Part shown: in pieces, positions 32,981 through 41,293 of the stretch
Layout: every line of letters starts with the position of its first letter
Numbering within the stretch: the first letter of the stretch is position 1
Source of the DNA: Candidatus Hydrogenedentota bacterium
GTDB taxonomy: Bacteria > Hydrogenedentota > Hydrogenedentia > Hydrogenedentales > CAITNO01
DNA length: 51,377 nucleotides
Assembly: GCA_012730045.1 (NCBI GenBank)
Contig: JAAYBR010000025.1
Coordinates: 1-51,377, forward strand
Reading direction: 5' to 3'
The notes under the pieces: model-generated
What the model was told of the DNA's origin: nothing
Seen by the model: the letters and a program-made list of their open reading frames with translations, nothing else
Databases searched by the model: none
Program-made: the position numbers and the translations under genes

Positions 32981-34867
32981 TCAGTTCAGATAGCCCAGGG
33001 CCTGCATGTTCTCCTGGAATTCCTCCATGGACAAAGACGCCCCGTCCTTCAGGACGCCGCCGTCCACGCGGAAAAACTTCACCCCGCCCACGGCGGACCA
33101 GCGGTCTTTCCCGCCCGGAGAAAGCACGACCGAACAGCCGGCATCGCCCACCGCCACCTCCCCCACAGGGAAATAGTGGTCCAGCAAGGGTTCCCTCGGC
33201 AGGGGCTCCCAATGCGCCTCCACGGGCGCGGCCCCCGGAAGCTGCACCGTGACAGAGACAGGCGACGGTGCCTTGTCCTTCTCCGGGGCCGACAGGATAA
33301 CCCAGGCACTGTACTTTCCCGATTCCAGCGGAAAGGTCATGGTCAGGGGCGGGGCTTCCTCTGTGGGATTCGCGGACCACAGCACTCCCTTTGAGAGGGA
33401 CCAGCGGTTGTCCGTAAGGTCTGCGGGGTCCCCGGCATCGCCCTCCCGAACCAGCAGCGCGTCCCGTGGGGAAACACTGTCCGGGTCGAAGGCTTTCTGG
33501 AAGTCGTGCAACTGAAAGGTCCGGGGATGGGAAAGATACCGTTCCCACAGGGGAAGAAGCGTTCCGGTGATGGTTTCCCGGTATCCCCCAACGACCTCAG
33601 GGGGAACCCCCTCCAGTTCCCGGCGTTCGGCGTCCGGCGCGGGAAAGACCCGCTCCTGTCCCGTGTCCAGGGCGTATTCATAGCGGTGCTCGCGGTTCAC
33701 CAGGACAAAGACGACATCCTTCTCATAACCATTGGCCCTTGCGAGAACGGGCTCCCCGGTCTCTCCCTTCTCGCCCCGCACGAGGGGCATCAGGCTCACC
33801 CCATGCATGGTGGCGTCCGTGCGCAGGCCCAGGAGGTCCAGCAGGGTGGGCAGGATGTCCATATTCCGGGTCAGGCCGGGCACCCGCATGCCTGCGGGAA
33901 GCCCCGGGCCCGAGAGAATCAGCGGCGCGCGGAGCACCGGGTCCGCGATGTGCGCCGCATGCCCCCAGCGTGTCCCGTCCTCCCCCAGCAACTCGCCATG
34001 GTCAGCAGTGATGACAAAAATGGTGTTTTCCGCGTCGCCCCGGCTCTCCAGGAACGCCACCAGCTCGCCGAAAGCCCGGTCCGCGCTCCTGATGGAGGCG
34101 TCGTGCAGGTTTCGCATGCACTCCCTTTCCTCCTCGTCAAAAGAGCAGCCAAGAAGTCCAACAGGCATGCCGTCCCGGATGTCGTCGCTCACATAGGTGT
34201 CCGCGGACCATTTCCCCTCGCCGCGGTGCGGAAAATGCGTCTCCATGCAGTGGATGTGGAGGAAGTACGGCGCGCCGGGCCGAACACCCGTTGTCAGCAG
34301 ATCCTTGACCGCCGGAAGCATCTCCGACAGCGGCGGGGCGGGAAAGCGGTCCCGGCTGGGCACGAACGCCGCCTTGTCGAAGGACTGGTACATGGGGCTG
34401 TTCTGCGTCATGATGGGATGGGACGCGGCGAAGAGGGTTGTGTACCCGTTCTCCCGAAGAATTTCGGACACATACTTCTCGTCCGCAGGCCGCACCCGCG
34501 GCACGATGCGTCCATTGACGTCGGTCGTGCACATCGTGGGAAGAAGCTGTCCGGTCAGATAGGACGGCACGGAGATCGTCGTCATCAGGCCCTGAGCGTA
34601 GTTGTTCTCGAAGACGACCCCGGCCCGCGCGATCCGGTCCATGGACGGCGACGTTTCGACAGGGTACCCGTAGCACGAAAGATGGTCAGACCGGCAGGCG
34701 TCCAGCACCAGCCAGACCACGTTCGGGGGGCTGGGGGGGGCCGGTGCCGCAAGGACGGGAAGTGCGGCCGGGGCTTCGGCCGGCGCGGAGGAAAGAAACC
34801 GCCCCAAGATGAAGGAAGCCGCGCACAGCATGACCGCCCCCGCCACAAGAACAACTGTCTTCTTCAT
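32981..34867 (-). CDS. Sulfatase-fold (alkaline phosphatase superfamily) protein lacking the formylglycine Cys, paralog 1
   Basis: 628 residues from ATG 34867 (AGAGGA upstream). One N-terminal membrane anchor or signal (about 4-23), then a sulfatase-fold domain: metal ligand Asp56 in VWLVLDACRSDHLSCYGY, and ITADHGELLGEDGTRWGH (D289, H290, H303). The nucleophile motif, usually C/S-x-P-S-R, reads S99-V-P-S-Y103. The maturable Cys is absent and the Arg is Tyr, so a true formylglycine sulfatase is unlikely unless Ser99 is modified. It could be a Ser-type hydrolase, a phosphotransferase or inactive. After the fold comes a C-terminal beta-rich domain, ending MQALGYLN. It pairs with the paralog upstream. 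Confidence 0.85.
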   Translation of the reverse strand: MKKTVVLVAGAVMLCAASFILGRFLSSAPAEAPAALPVLAAPAPPSPPNVVWLVLDACRSDHLSCYGYPVETSPSMDRIARAGVVFENNYAQGLMTTISVPSYLTGQLLPTMCTTDVNGRIVPRVRPADEKYVSEILRENGYTTLFAASHPIMTQNSPMYQSFDKAAFVPSRDRFPAPPLSEMLPAVKDLLTTGVRPGAPYFLHIHCMETHFPHRGEGKWSADTYVSDDIRDGMPVGLLGCSFDEEERECMRNLHDASIRSADRAFGELVAFLESRGDAENTIFVITADHGELLGEDGTRWGHAAHIADPVLRAPLILSGPGLPAGMRVPGLTRNMDILPTLLDLLGLRTDATMHGVSLMPLVRGEKGETGEPVLARANGYEKDVVFVLVNREHRYEYALDTGQERVFPAPDAERRELEGVPPEVVGGYRETITGTLLPLWERYLSHPRTFQLHDFQKAFDPDSVSPRDALLVREGDAGDPADLTDNRWSLSKGVLWSANPTEEAPPLTMTFPLESGKYSAWVILSAPEKDKAPSPVSVTVQLPGAAPVEAHWEPLPREPLLDHYFPVGEVAVGDAGCSVVLSPGGKDRWSAVGGVKFFRVDGGVLKDGASLSMEEFQENMQALGYLN

Positions 34868-34950
34868 CGGCAATCCTCTTCGTTCTCAGAGGGGGCAACG
34901 CACAGCGCCTCCGAATCCGGCAACGAAAAACCTCCTAAACGTCGAAAAAG

Positions 34951-34980
34951 ACCTTATCAGGACCGGATCAAACCGCGCAA
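34951..34980 (-). promoter_or_regulatory. Promoter of sulfatase-fold paralog 1
   Basis: Minus strand TTGCGC (34975-34980), an 18-nt spacer, TAAGGT (34951-34956). Both boxes and the spacing are the same as in front of paralog 2, and GG follows the -35 box in both. Confidence 0.6.
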
Positions 34981-35023
34981 GCCCCGCCGGTTGCGGCGGA
35001 GAACACCGGGGGCGACCCCGCAG

Positions 35024-36904
35024 TCAGTTCAGATAGCCCAGCGCCTGCATCTTCTCCTGAATCTCCTCCATCGACAGAGAAGCCCCGTCGTTCAGGACGC
35101 CGCCGTCCAGGCGGAAGAACTTCACACCGCGCAAGGCGGACCAGTGATCCTCCCTCCCCGGAGAAAGCGCGACCGCGCAGCCGCCGTCGCCCACCTGCAC
35201 CTCCCCCACGTGGAAGTAGTTGTCAGGCAGGTGGTCCCGGGGCGGGGGGGTCCAGGTCGCGTCTATGAGTGCGGACCCCGGCAGCTGCACCGTGAGGGAG
35301 CTGCCCGGCTGGGCGTCGTCCGGCCTCATGACCTTCAGAATGATCCAGACGCTGTATTTGCCCGGGTCCAGGGGGAACGTCATCGTGATCGGCGGGGCCT
35401 TCTCCGTCGGATTCGCCGCCCACAGCGCGCCCTCCGAGAAGGTCCAGCGGCTGTCCGAACGGTCCGCGGGGTCGGCATTGCCGCCCTCCCGCACCACCAG
35501 TAAGTCGCGCGGGGAGACGATGTCCGCATTAAACTCCTTCCGGAAGTCATACAGCTGGAAACTCCGCAGATAGGTCAAATACCTCTCCCACAGGGGGATA
35601 AAGGTTGCCGTGAGCGTGGCGCGGTAGCCCTGCACCACTTCGGAGGGGACCCCATCCAGGAGCCGGCCCTCGGCGTCTGCGGCGGCGAAGACCCGACCCT
35701 CCCCCGTGTCCAGAACATACTCGTAGCGGTGCTCCCGGTTGACAAGAATGAAGGTGACGTCCTCCTCGTAGCCGCCCGCCCGCGACAGGACGGGCTCGCC
35801 GGTTTCCGCCTTTTCGCCGCGCACCAGAGGCATCAGGCTGACCCCGTGCAGGGTGGCGTCCGTGCGCAGGCCCAAGAGGTCCAGCAGGGTGGGCAGAATG
35901 TCCAGGCTGCGGGTCAGGCCGGACACCCGCGCGCCTGCGGGAAGCCCCGGACCCGCGAGAATCAGCGGGGTGCGCAGCACGGGGTCCGCAATGTGGATTT
36001 CATGCCCCCAGCGCGTCCCGTCCTCCCCGAGCAGCTCGCCGTGGTCCGAGGTGATGACGAAAAGGGTGTTGTCCGCGTCGCCCCGTTTTTCCAGAAGGGC
36101 CAGCAGCTCGCCGAAAGCCCGGTCCGCGCTGCGAATGGAGGCGTCGTGCAGGTTGCGCATGCACTCCTTCTCCTCCTCGTCGAACGTGCAGCCGATGAGC
36201 CCCAGGGGCATGCCGTCCCGGATGTCGTCGCTCACATACGTGTCGGCGGACCACTTCCCCTCGCCCCGGTGCGGAAAATGCGTCTCCATGCAGTGGATGT
36301 GGAGAAAGTACGGCGCGCCGGACTTGGCGCCCGCGGCCAGGAGTTCCCTGACCGCCGGAAGCATCTCAGACAGCGTCGGCGCGGGAAAACGGTCCCGGCT
36401 GGGCACAAACGCCGCCTGGTCGAAGGACTGGTACAGGGGGCTTTCCCGCGTCATGCCGGGATGGGACGTGGCGAAGAGGGTGGCGTACCCGTTCTCCCGC
36501 AGGATTTCCGACACGCATTTCTCGTCCGGCGGCCCGACCCGCGGCACCCCGCGGCCATAGGCGTTGAACAGGCAGTTCGCGGGAAGATACTGGCCGGTGA
36601 TGTAGGAGGGCACGGAAAGCGGCGTCATCAACCCCTGCGCGTAGTTGTTCTCGAAAAGCACCCCCGCCTTCGCCATCCGGTCAATGAATGGGGAGGTCTC
36701 GACCGGATACCCGTAACTCGAAAGATGGTCGTACCGGCAGGCGTCCAGCACCAGCCAGACCACGTTCGGGCGGCTGGGGGGGGCGGGTGCCACCGGATCG
36801 GGAAGGGCTGCCGGAGGCGCGGCCGGGGTGAGCGCCCGGCCCAGAAAAAAGGACACTGCGCACAACAGGACTGCCCCCGCAGCGAGTATAACCGTTTTTT
36901 TCAT
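35024..36904 (-). CDS. Sulfatase-fold (alkaline phosphatase superfamily) protein lacking the formylglycine Cys, paralog 2
   Basis: 626 residues from ATG 36904 (GGAAGG upstream), about the same length and layout as paralog 1 and clearly a tandem duplicate. It has MKKTVILAAGAVLLCAVSFF as membrane anchor, VWLVLDACRYDHLSSYGY, the altered nucleophile motif LSVPSYITG, THFPHRGEGKWSADTYVSDD, TSDHGELLGEDGTRWGHEIH and the same MQALGYLN end. The Cys is again missing and Tyr again replaces Arg. Because both copies keep the metal ligands and the SVPSY motif, the change was probably present before duplication and is under selection. Sits 87 nt downstream of the kinase gene on the same strand but has its own promoter. 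Confidence 0.85.
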   Translation of the reverse strand: MKKTVILAAGAVLLCAVSFFLGRALTPAAPPAALPDPVAPAPPSRPNVVWLVLDACRYDHLSSYGYPVETSPFIDRMAKAGVLFENNYAQGLMTPLSVPSYITGQYLPANCLFNAYGRGVPRVGPPDEKCVSEILRENGYATLFATSHPGMTRESPLYQSFDQAAFVPSRDRFPAPTLSEMLPAVRELLAAGAKSGAPYFLHIHCMETHFPHRGEGKWSADTYVSDDIRDGMPLGLIGCTFDEEEKECMRNLHDASIRSADRAFGELLALLEKRGDADNTLFVITSDHGELLGEDGTRWGHEIHIADPVLRTPLILAGPGLPAGARVSGLTRSLDILPTLLDLLGLRTDATLHGVSLMPLVRGEKAETGEPVLSRAGGYEEDVTFILVNREHRYEYVLDTGEGRVFAAADAEGRLLDGVPSEVVQGYRATLTATFIPLWERYLTYLRSFQLYDFRKEFNADIVSPRDLLVVREGGNADPADRSDSRWTFSEGALWAANPTEKAPPITMTFPLDPGKYSVWIILKVMRPDDAQPGSSLTVQLPGSALIDATWTPPPRDHLPDNYFHVGEVQVGDGGCAVALSPGREDHWSALRGVKFFRLDGGVLNDGASLSMEEIQEKMQALGYLN

Positions 36905-36945
36905 CGGGAAGACCTTCCGTTGTCGGGGCCGGGACACCAGGGAAC

Positions 36946-36975
36946 ACCTTAGCAATGCGGAACCCAGCCGCGCAA
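36946..36975 (-). promoter_or_regulatory. Promoter of sulfatase-fold paralog 2
   Basis: Minus strand TTGCGC (36970-36975), an 18-nt spacer, TAAGGT (36946-36951), with a start near 36939. Confidence 0.6.
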
Positions 36976-36991
36976 GGCCCGCCGGACGTGT

Positions 36992-39900
36992 CTACCGGTC
37001 TGCCGGGGTGTCGGTGCCCTCTTCCGGGGGTGCTGGCGCGGCGGCCTGCCGCAGTTCGGCGGGGAGCATGCCGCGGGCGAGGAGGGGCGGCATGGCGTGG
37101 GGCTCCGTCAGCGTGAACAGCATCGCGCCATCCGCGCTAAAGGCGACCCGGTGGGGGCCGTCGCGGCGGTTGGTGAGGCTCTGCGACGCGGGCTGGAGGG
37201 TGAGGATTTCGCGGCCGTCGGCGCTGTCCCACAGTTTGAAGAAGCCGTCGCGCCCGGCGGTGGCGAAGCGCGCGCCGTCGGGGCTGAAGGCGGCGCTGCG
37301 GATCTCCTCGGTGTGGGCGGCGGCGCGGAAGGCGCGCGCGCCCTCCGGGAACCGCCACACCACCAGCTCGCCGTCCTTGCCGCCCGTGACCACCAGATCC
37401 TCGCGGGGGCTGAAGGCGGCGCAGGCCACAATGGCGTTGTGGCCGCCGAGCCACACGGGCTCGGCCTCGGGGCGGGCGGTGTCCCACACAAAGGCCCCGC
37501 AGTTCCAGCCCTCATCGGCGAGGAGCTGCGCGCCCAGGGCGAGCCATTTGCCCGAGGGCGAGAAGGCCAGCCCGGCGGTGTATTCCGTCTTCACGGGGAG
37601 CATGGCCTCGGTCTTCCAGGTGGCCGTCTCAAGGAGCGCCACCTGGAGCCCCTTGTCCTGCCCCGCGCCGTTCTTTGGCAGGGCGCACACCGCGAGACGG
37701 CCGCCGTCGGCGGTGCAGGCGGCCTCCACCGCGCCCGACTGCTCCCACACCAGAGCGCCCTCCGGCAGGGCATGGACGGCGGCCCGGTTGCCCTGGCGCA
37801 GGGCGACCAGGCGGTCGTCCTTCCCGCAGAAGGTCATCCAGTCCACGGCGGACGACAGGGGAATCTCCGCCTCCAGCGCGTCCGCCTCCAGGTTCCACAC
37901 CGCAAGCCGCAGGTCCGGGCCGGGCGCGTTCGCGCCGGGCCGTTTCCGCAGCACCGCGGCCACCCGCGCCGCGCCCCGGTCGAAGGCCAGCGACTCGGCC
38001 TCGCACCCCGGCGTTTCCAGCGTGGCGCGGCGGCGCAGGGTCGCGCCGTCCCACACCGCCACCTCGTCCGGCAGCGCCCCGGCCACCAGCCCCGCGCCGG
38101 GGTGGAAGGCCGCCGTGCGCGGGGCGGCGTAGCGCAGCTCCTCGGTGAGGTCCCACAGCAGCGCGGCGCCGTCGAAGGAGCCGGTGGCCAGGGTCTTGCC
38201 GTCGGGGCTGAAGGCCGCGGCCAGCAGGGAGCGGTCGTGGCCCTTGAAGGTGTGCAGGCGCTGGGACGTCGCCGCGTCCCACAGGTGGGCGGCGCGGTCA
38301 AAGCCCGCCGTGACCACGCGCCGCCCGTCGGGCGACCAGGCCACGGCGCGGATGCTGTCCAGATGCGCCTTGGCCACCCGCGTCTCGGCGCCGGTCGCCG
38401 TGTTCCAGAGGATCAGGTCGCCCACGCCGTCGCCCGCCGCCAGCCAGGCCCCGTCGGGGCTGAAGGCGGCGCAGTCGGGCAGGGAGAAGGCGCCGGAGAG
38501 GACCGCGAGGCTTTTCCAGTCCGCGGTGGCGCGGACCTCGCAGCCCGTGTCGGAGGCGAGGCAGACCATCGCGCCGTCGGGGCTGAAGGCCGACGCCCGC
38601 GCCGACGCCACGTCGCCCAGGGTGAACACCCCCGCCGCCGCGCCGTCGGGCATCCGCAGCACCTCCACGGCGCGCGGCCCCGCGCCTTCGCCGGCGGCGG
38701 AGCAGAGGAGCAGATCGCCCCGGGGCGAGAGCTGCATGTGAAACCCCATCTGGGAGGGGGTCGGCCGCTCGAAAACAATCTCCCCCGTGTCCACATGCCA
38801 GACGCGCAGCACCTTGTCCGTGTTGAGCGCCGCCACGGTGGACCCGTCGGCGGACAGGCTGACGAAATACCGGCTCCGCGCCGCCCCGGCCTCGTTGAAC
38901 TCGAAGACCTTTTCGTTCCGGGCCCAGTCCCACACAAAGACCGATTTCGGCGAGGCGACGGCAAAGCGGTTCCCCGCCGCGTCCGCCGCGCCCGCCACGC
39001 CAAAGCCCGCCTTGTCCAGCGGCACGCCCAGGGCCGCGCCGTCGGCCGCGTTGTTCAGGGTGAGGGTGCCGTTGGGCCGCAGGGTGGCGAGGCGCGCGCC
39101 GTCGGCGGACCAGGCAAGGAAGATGCCGCCCGTGTTCAGCGCGAGGCGCTCGCCCGCCGCCTGGCGCATGAGGAAACCCCACTCCCAGTCGCGGAACGCC
39201 GCCGGGGCGCTTTCCAGCAGCCTGCGCCCCTGGCCCACGCGCGTCTCGTCGAAAGCGCGCCGCGCCAGGGCGATGTTGGCGAAATACAGCTCCCGCTCCG
39301 CGCGGGCGCGCTCGGTGTCGGCGGCGCTCCGGGCGGACTCCGCCTCGTCCCGCGCCTCCTGCGCGCGCGCGCGCTCCTCCTCCGCCGTCCGCTGCTGCGC
39401 CAGCGCGAAGTCGCGCTCGGACCGCACCCGGACGTAGGAGTACACGCCCAGCGCCAGCAGGAGCACGGCGGCGGCCGCGGCGGTGGAGAGCACGGTGCGG
39501 TAGCGGCGGACGAAGCGCCGCGCCAGCTCGTGGAAGGCGTAGGTGTGGGCGCTGACCAGCCCGCCGGAAAGGTACTGCCCGATCTCTTCCGCCAACTCGC
39601 GGGCCGTGGCGTAGCGCTCCTCCGGGGCGCGGGCCATGGCCCGCGCGCACACCGCCGCCAGCTCCTTCGGCGCGTTCTTTTCGAGCTGCCCCGCGGGCTT
39701 CGGGGGAAACGCGGCCACGCGCTCCAGGAACTCGCGGAGCGACAGCCCGTGATAGGGCGGGCGGCCCGTGAGGATCGCGTAGAGCACCGCCCCCAGCCCG
39801 TAGACGTCCGACCGCTCGTCTATCGCGTCCAGCGCGCCCGCGGCCTGCTCCGGCGACATGTACATGGGCGAGCCGATGGTCTGGCCGTAGGCCGTCTGCA

Positions 39901-40975
39901 TCGTGTCGCCCGTCTCCACCTCGCGCAGGATCTGCGCCGCCGCGCGGAGGTCCCCCGCGTTCATGTCGTTCGTGTCTTTCGCCTTGGCGATGCCCCAGTC
40001 AATCACCACCGTCTCGCCGAACTCCCCGACCAGCACGTTCAGCGGCTTGAGGTCGCGGTGGATCACGCCCCGGCTGTGGGCGTAGGCGACCGCGTGGCAG
40101 AGGTCCAGGAAATGCGGCAGCAGCCGCAGGCGGTCCTCCAGCCGGGGCCGCGCCTCGATCTCCGCCTCCAGCGACTTCCCGCGCACGAAGCGCATGGTGT
40201 AGTACAGCGACCCGTCCTCCCGGTAGCCCATTTCGTGGACCGGGATGATGGACGGATGCTCGAGCTGGCCCGTGATCCGCGCCTCCTGCACGAAGCGCGC
40301 CGCGAGGCCCGGCGCCGTCGGCCCGCCGGAAAGGCCGGCTATCTGGCCGCTCAACTCCGGCAGCAGCTGCTTGAACGCCACATCGCGGCCAAGGTGCGTG
40401 TCGTGGACCAGCACGATGCGGCCCATGCCGCCCTTCGCGAAGGTGCGCAGCTCCCTGTAGCGGCCCGGGTGCTCCTCCACGGCGGGCACGGAGCGCGGCG
40501 CTCCGCCCGCTCCGGCGGAGACCCGCGTGGGCGCGGCGGGTTTCGCGGACACGGGGGAGGCGAAGGTCCCGCCGCCCCCCACGGTTTCAAACACGGACGC
40601 CCCGCCTGCCGCCGTCGCGGCCGCGCTGGTGTCCCCGACGGGGAAGTCGCCCGTGCCGTCTTTGGCGGGGAAATCCGTCGCCGTGTCCGGCAGGGTTTGC
40701 GCCCGGACAGACACCTGGGCCGGCACGGCGCGCCAGAGGGCCGAGATGGCTGCGGCCACTTTGCCGCCATGCTCCTCCAGGGCCTTCGCCGCCTTCTCCA
40801 CCAGTTCCCCGCGCTCGGCCTCCGTAACCAGGCCCTGCGCCACCAGGCTCTCGCCCAGATCCTTCCCGTGCAGCTGGCAGTCATAGGCGAAACTCGCCAT
40901 CTCCTGCGCGGAAATCTTGCCCTCATGGACGGCAATCAGTCCGAGCAGCAGATTCTGGTTCCGGTTTGCCGCCAA
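36992..40975 (-). CDS. PknB-like Ser/Thr protein kinase with transmembrane segment and WD40 repeats
   Basis: 1327 residues, TTG start preceded by GGTGGGAG. Residues 1 to about 75 form an N-terminal domain (NLLLGLIAVHEGKISAQEM) seen in front of many planctomycete-type kinases. About 172-470 is the kinase: FAKGGMGRIVLV (Gly loop), K202, HRDLKPLN (306-313), DWG (326-328, in place of DFG) and GSPMYMSPEQAAG. A membrane helix follows (about 494-515, TVLSTAAAAAVLLLALGVYS), then a Glu/Arg-rich coiled coil (to about 575) and some 700 residues of WD40 repeats, for example FSPDGKTLATGSFDGAALLW. An extracytoplasmic propeller would sense a ligand and regulate the cytoplasmic kinase. Divergent from the C25 lipoprotein gene. 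Confidence 0.92.
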   Translation of the reverse strand: MAANRNQNLLLGLIAVHEGKISAQEMASFAYDCQLHGKDLGESLVAQGLVTEAERGELVEKAAKALEEHGGKVAAAISALWRAVPAQVSVRAQTLPDTATDFPAKDGTGDFPVGDTSAAATAAGGASVFETVGGGGTFASPVSAKPAAPTRVSAGAGGAPRSVPAVEEHPGRYRELRTFAKGGMGRIVLVHDTHLGRDVAFKQLLPELSGQIAGLSGGPTAPGLAARFVQEARITGQLEHPSIIPVHEMGYREDGSLYYTMRFVRGKSLEAEIEARPRLEDRLRLLPHFLDLCHAVAYAHSRGVIHRDLKPLNVLVGEFGETVVIDWGIAKAKDTNDMNAGDLRAAAQILREVETGDTMQTAYGQTIGSPMYMSPEQAAGALDAIDERSDVYGLGAVLYAILTGRPPYHGLSLREFLERVAAFPPKPAGQLEKNAPKELAAVCARAMARAPEERYATARELAEEIGQYLSGGLVSAHTYAFHELARRFVRRYRTVLSTAAAAAVLLLALGVYSYVRVRSERDFALAQQRTAEEERARAQEARDEAESARSAADTERARAERELYFANIALARRAFDETRVGQGRRLLESAPAAFRDWEWGFLMRQAAGERLALNTGGIFLAWSADGARLATLRPNGTLTLNNAADGAALGVPLDKAGFGVAGAADAAGNRFAVASPKSVFVWDWARNEKVFEFNEAGAARSRYFVSLSADGSTVAALNTDKVLRVWHVDTGEIVFERPTPSQMGFHMQLSPRGDLLLCSAAGEGAGPRAVEVLRMPDGAAAGVFTLGDVASARASAFSPDGAMVCLASDTGCEVRATADWKSLAVLSGAFSLPDCAAFSPDGAWLAAGDGVGDLILWNTATGAETRVAKAHLDSIRAVAWSPDGRRVVTAGFDRAAHLWDAATSQRLHTFKGHDRSLLAAAFSPDGKTLATGSFDGAALLWDLTEELRYAAPRTAAFHPGAGLVAGALPDEVAVWDGATLRRRATLETPGCEAESLAFDRGAARVAAVLRKRPGANAPGPDLRLAVWNLEADALEAEIPLSSAVDWMTFCGKDDRLVALRQGNRAAVHALPEGALVWEQSGAVEAACTADGGRLAVCALPKNGAGQDKGLQVALLETATWKTEAMLPVKTEYTAGLAFSPSGKWLALGAQLLADEGWNCGAFVWDTARPEAEPVWLGGHNAIVACAAFSPREDLVVTGGKDGELVVWRFPEGARAFRAAAHTEEIRSAAFSPDGARFATAGRDGFFKLWDSADGREILTLQPASQSLTNRRDGPHRVAFSADGAMLFTLTEPHAMPPLLARGMLPAELRQAAAPAPPEEGTDTPADR

Positions 40976-40998
40976 TAGATTGCTCCCACCTGATGCAG

Positions 40999-41043
40999 AT
41001 CACCTTGGGGGTGATTGTCGCCGCACCCGCCCCGCAATGTCAA
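40999..41043 (-). promoter_or_regulatory. Kinase promoter with a small inverted repeat at the start site
   Basis: Minus strand: TTGACA (41038-41043), an 18-nt spacer, GACAAT (41014-41019). ATCACC-TTGGG-GGTGAT (40999-41015) forms a 6-bp inverted repeat over the -10/+1 region, a possible operator. Confidence 0.5.
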
Positions 41044-41096
41044 GAACCCGAAGGATCCCGGATCGCCGGATAGGCGACGGTCTACGCGTCCGCTCC

Positions 41097-41191
41097 AGGG
41101 CGCGGCAAGCGGCGCCCCCACAAGGGGATTGCCCGGTGTCTTCGTCTGCGCCCGAGACATGGCCAAGCAGGGGCGCCGTTTGCTGCGCCCT
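41097..41191. repeat. Palindromic element of the GGGCGCGGCAAGC family (copy B)
   Basis: AGGGCGCGGCAAGCGGCGCC (41097-41116) and the imperfectly inverted GGGGCGCCGTTTGCTGCGCC (41170-41189) bound a core that partly matches copy A at 31442-31534. It lies in the kinase-C25 divergent gap. Confidence 0.75.
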
Positions 41192-41218
41192 CTTCCCGGG
41201 GAACACGGGACCGCGTGG

Positions 41219-41224
41219 TACAAT
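41219..41224 (+). promoter_or_regulatory. Possible -10 box of the C25 lipoprotein gene
   Basis: TACAAT at 41219-41224; no clear -35 (CCGGG-rich). The start would be near 41231, about 60 nt before the ATG. Confidence 0.35.
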
Positions 41225-41293
41225 TCAGCGGGTTTCGGGCCCTGCCTTGCACGGGGGAGGAACCCGGCGGGAACGGTCATGAAAGGGAGTCTC

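Noticed and set aside
32981-36904. Annotation as active arylsulfatases
   Set aside because: Both lack the CxPSR motif (SVPSY instead), so substrate and activity cannot be assumed.
37097-40978. 1293-codon open frame on the plus strand opposite the kinase
   Set aside because: Antisense artefact of GC-rich codons; the minus strand carries unmistakable kinase and WD40 motifs.
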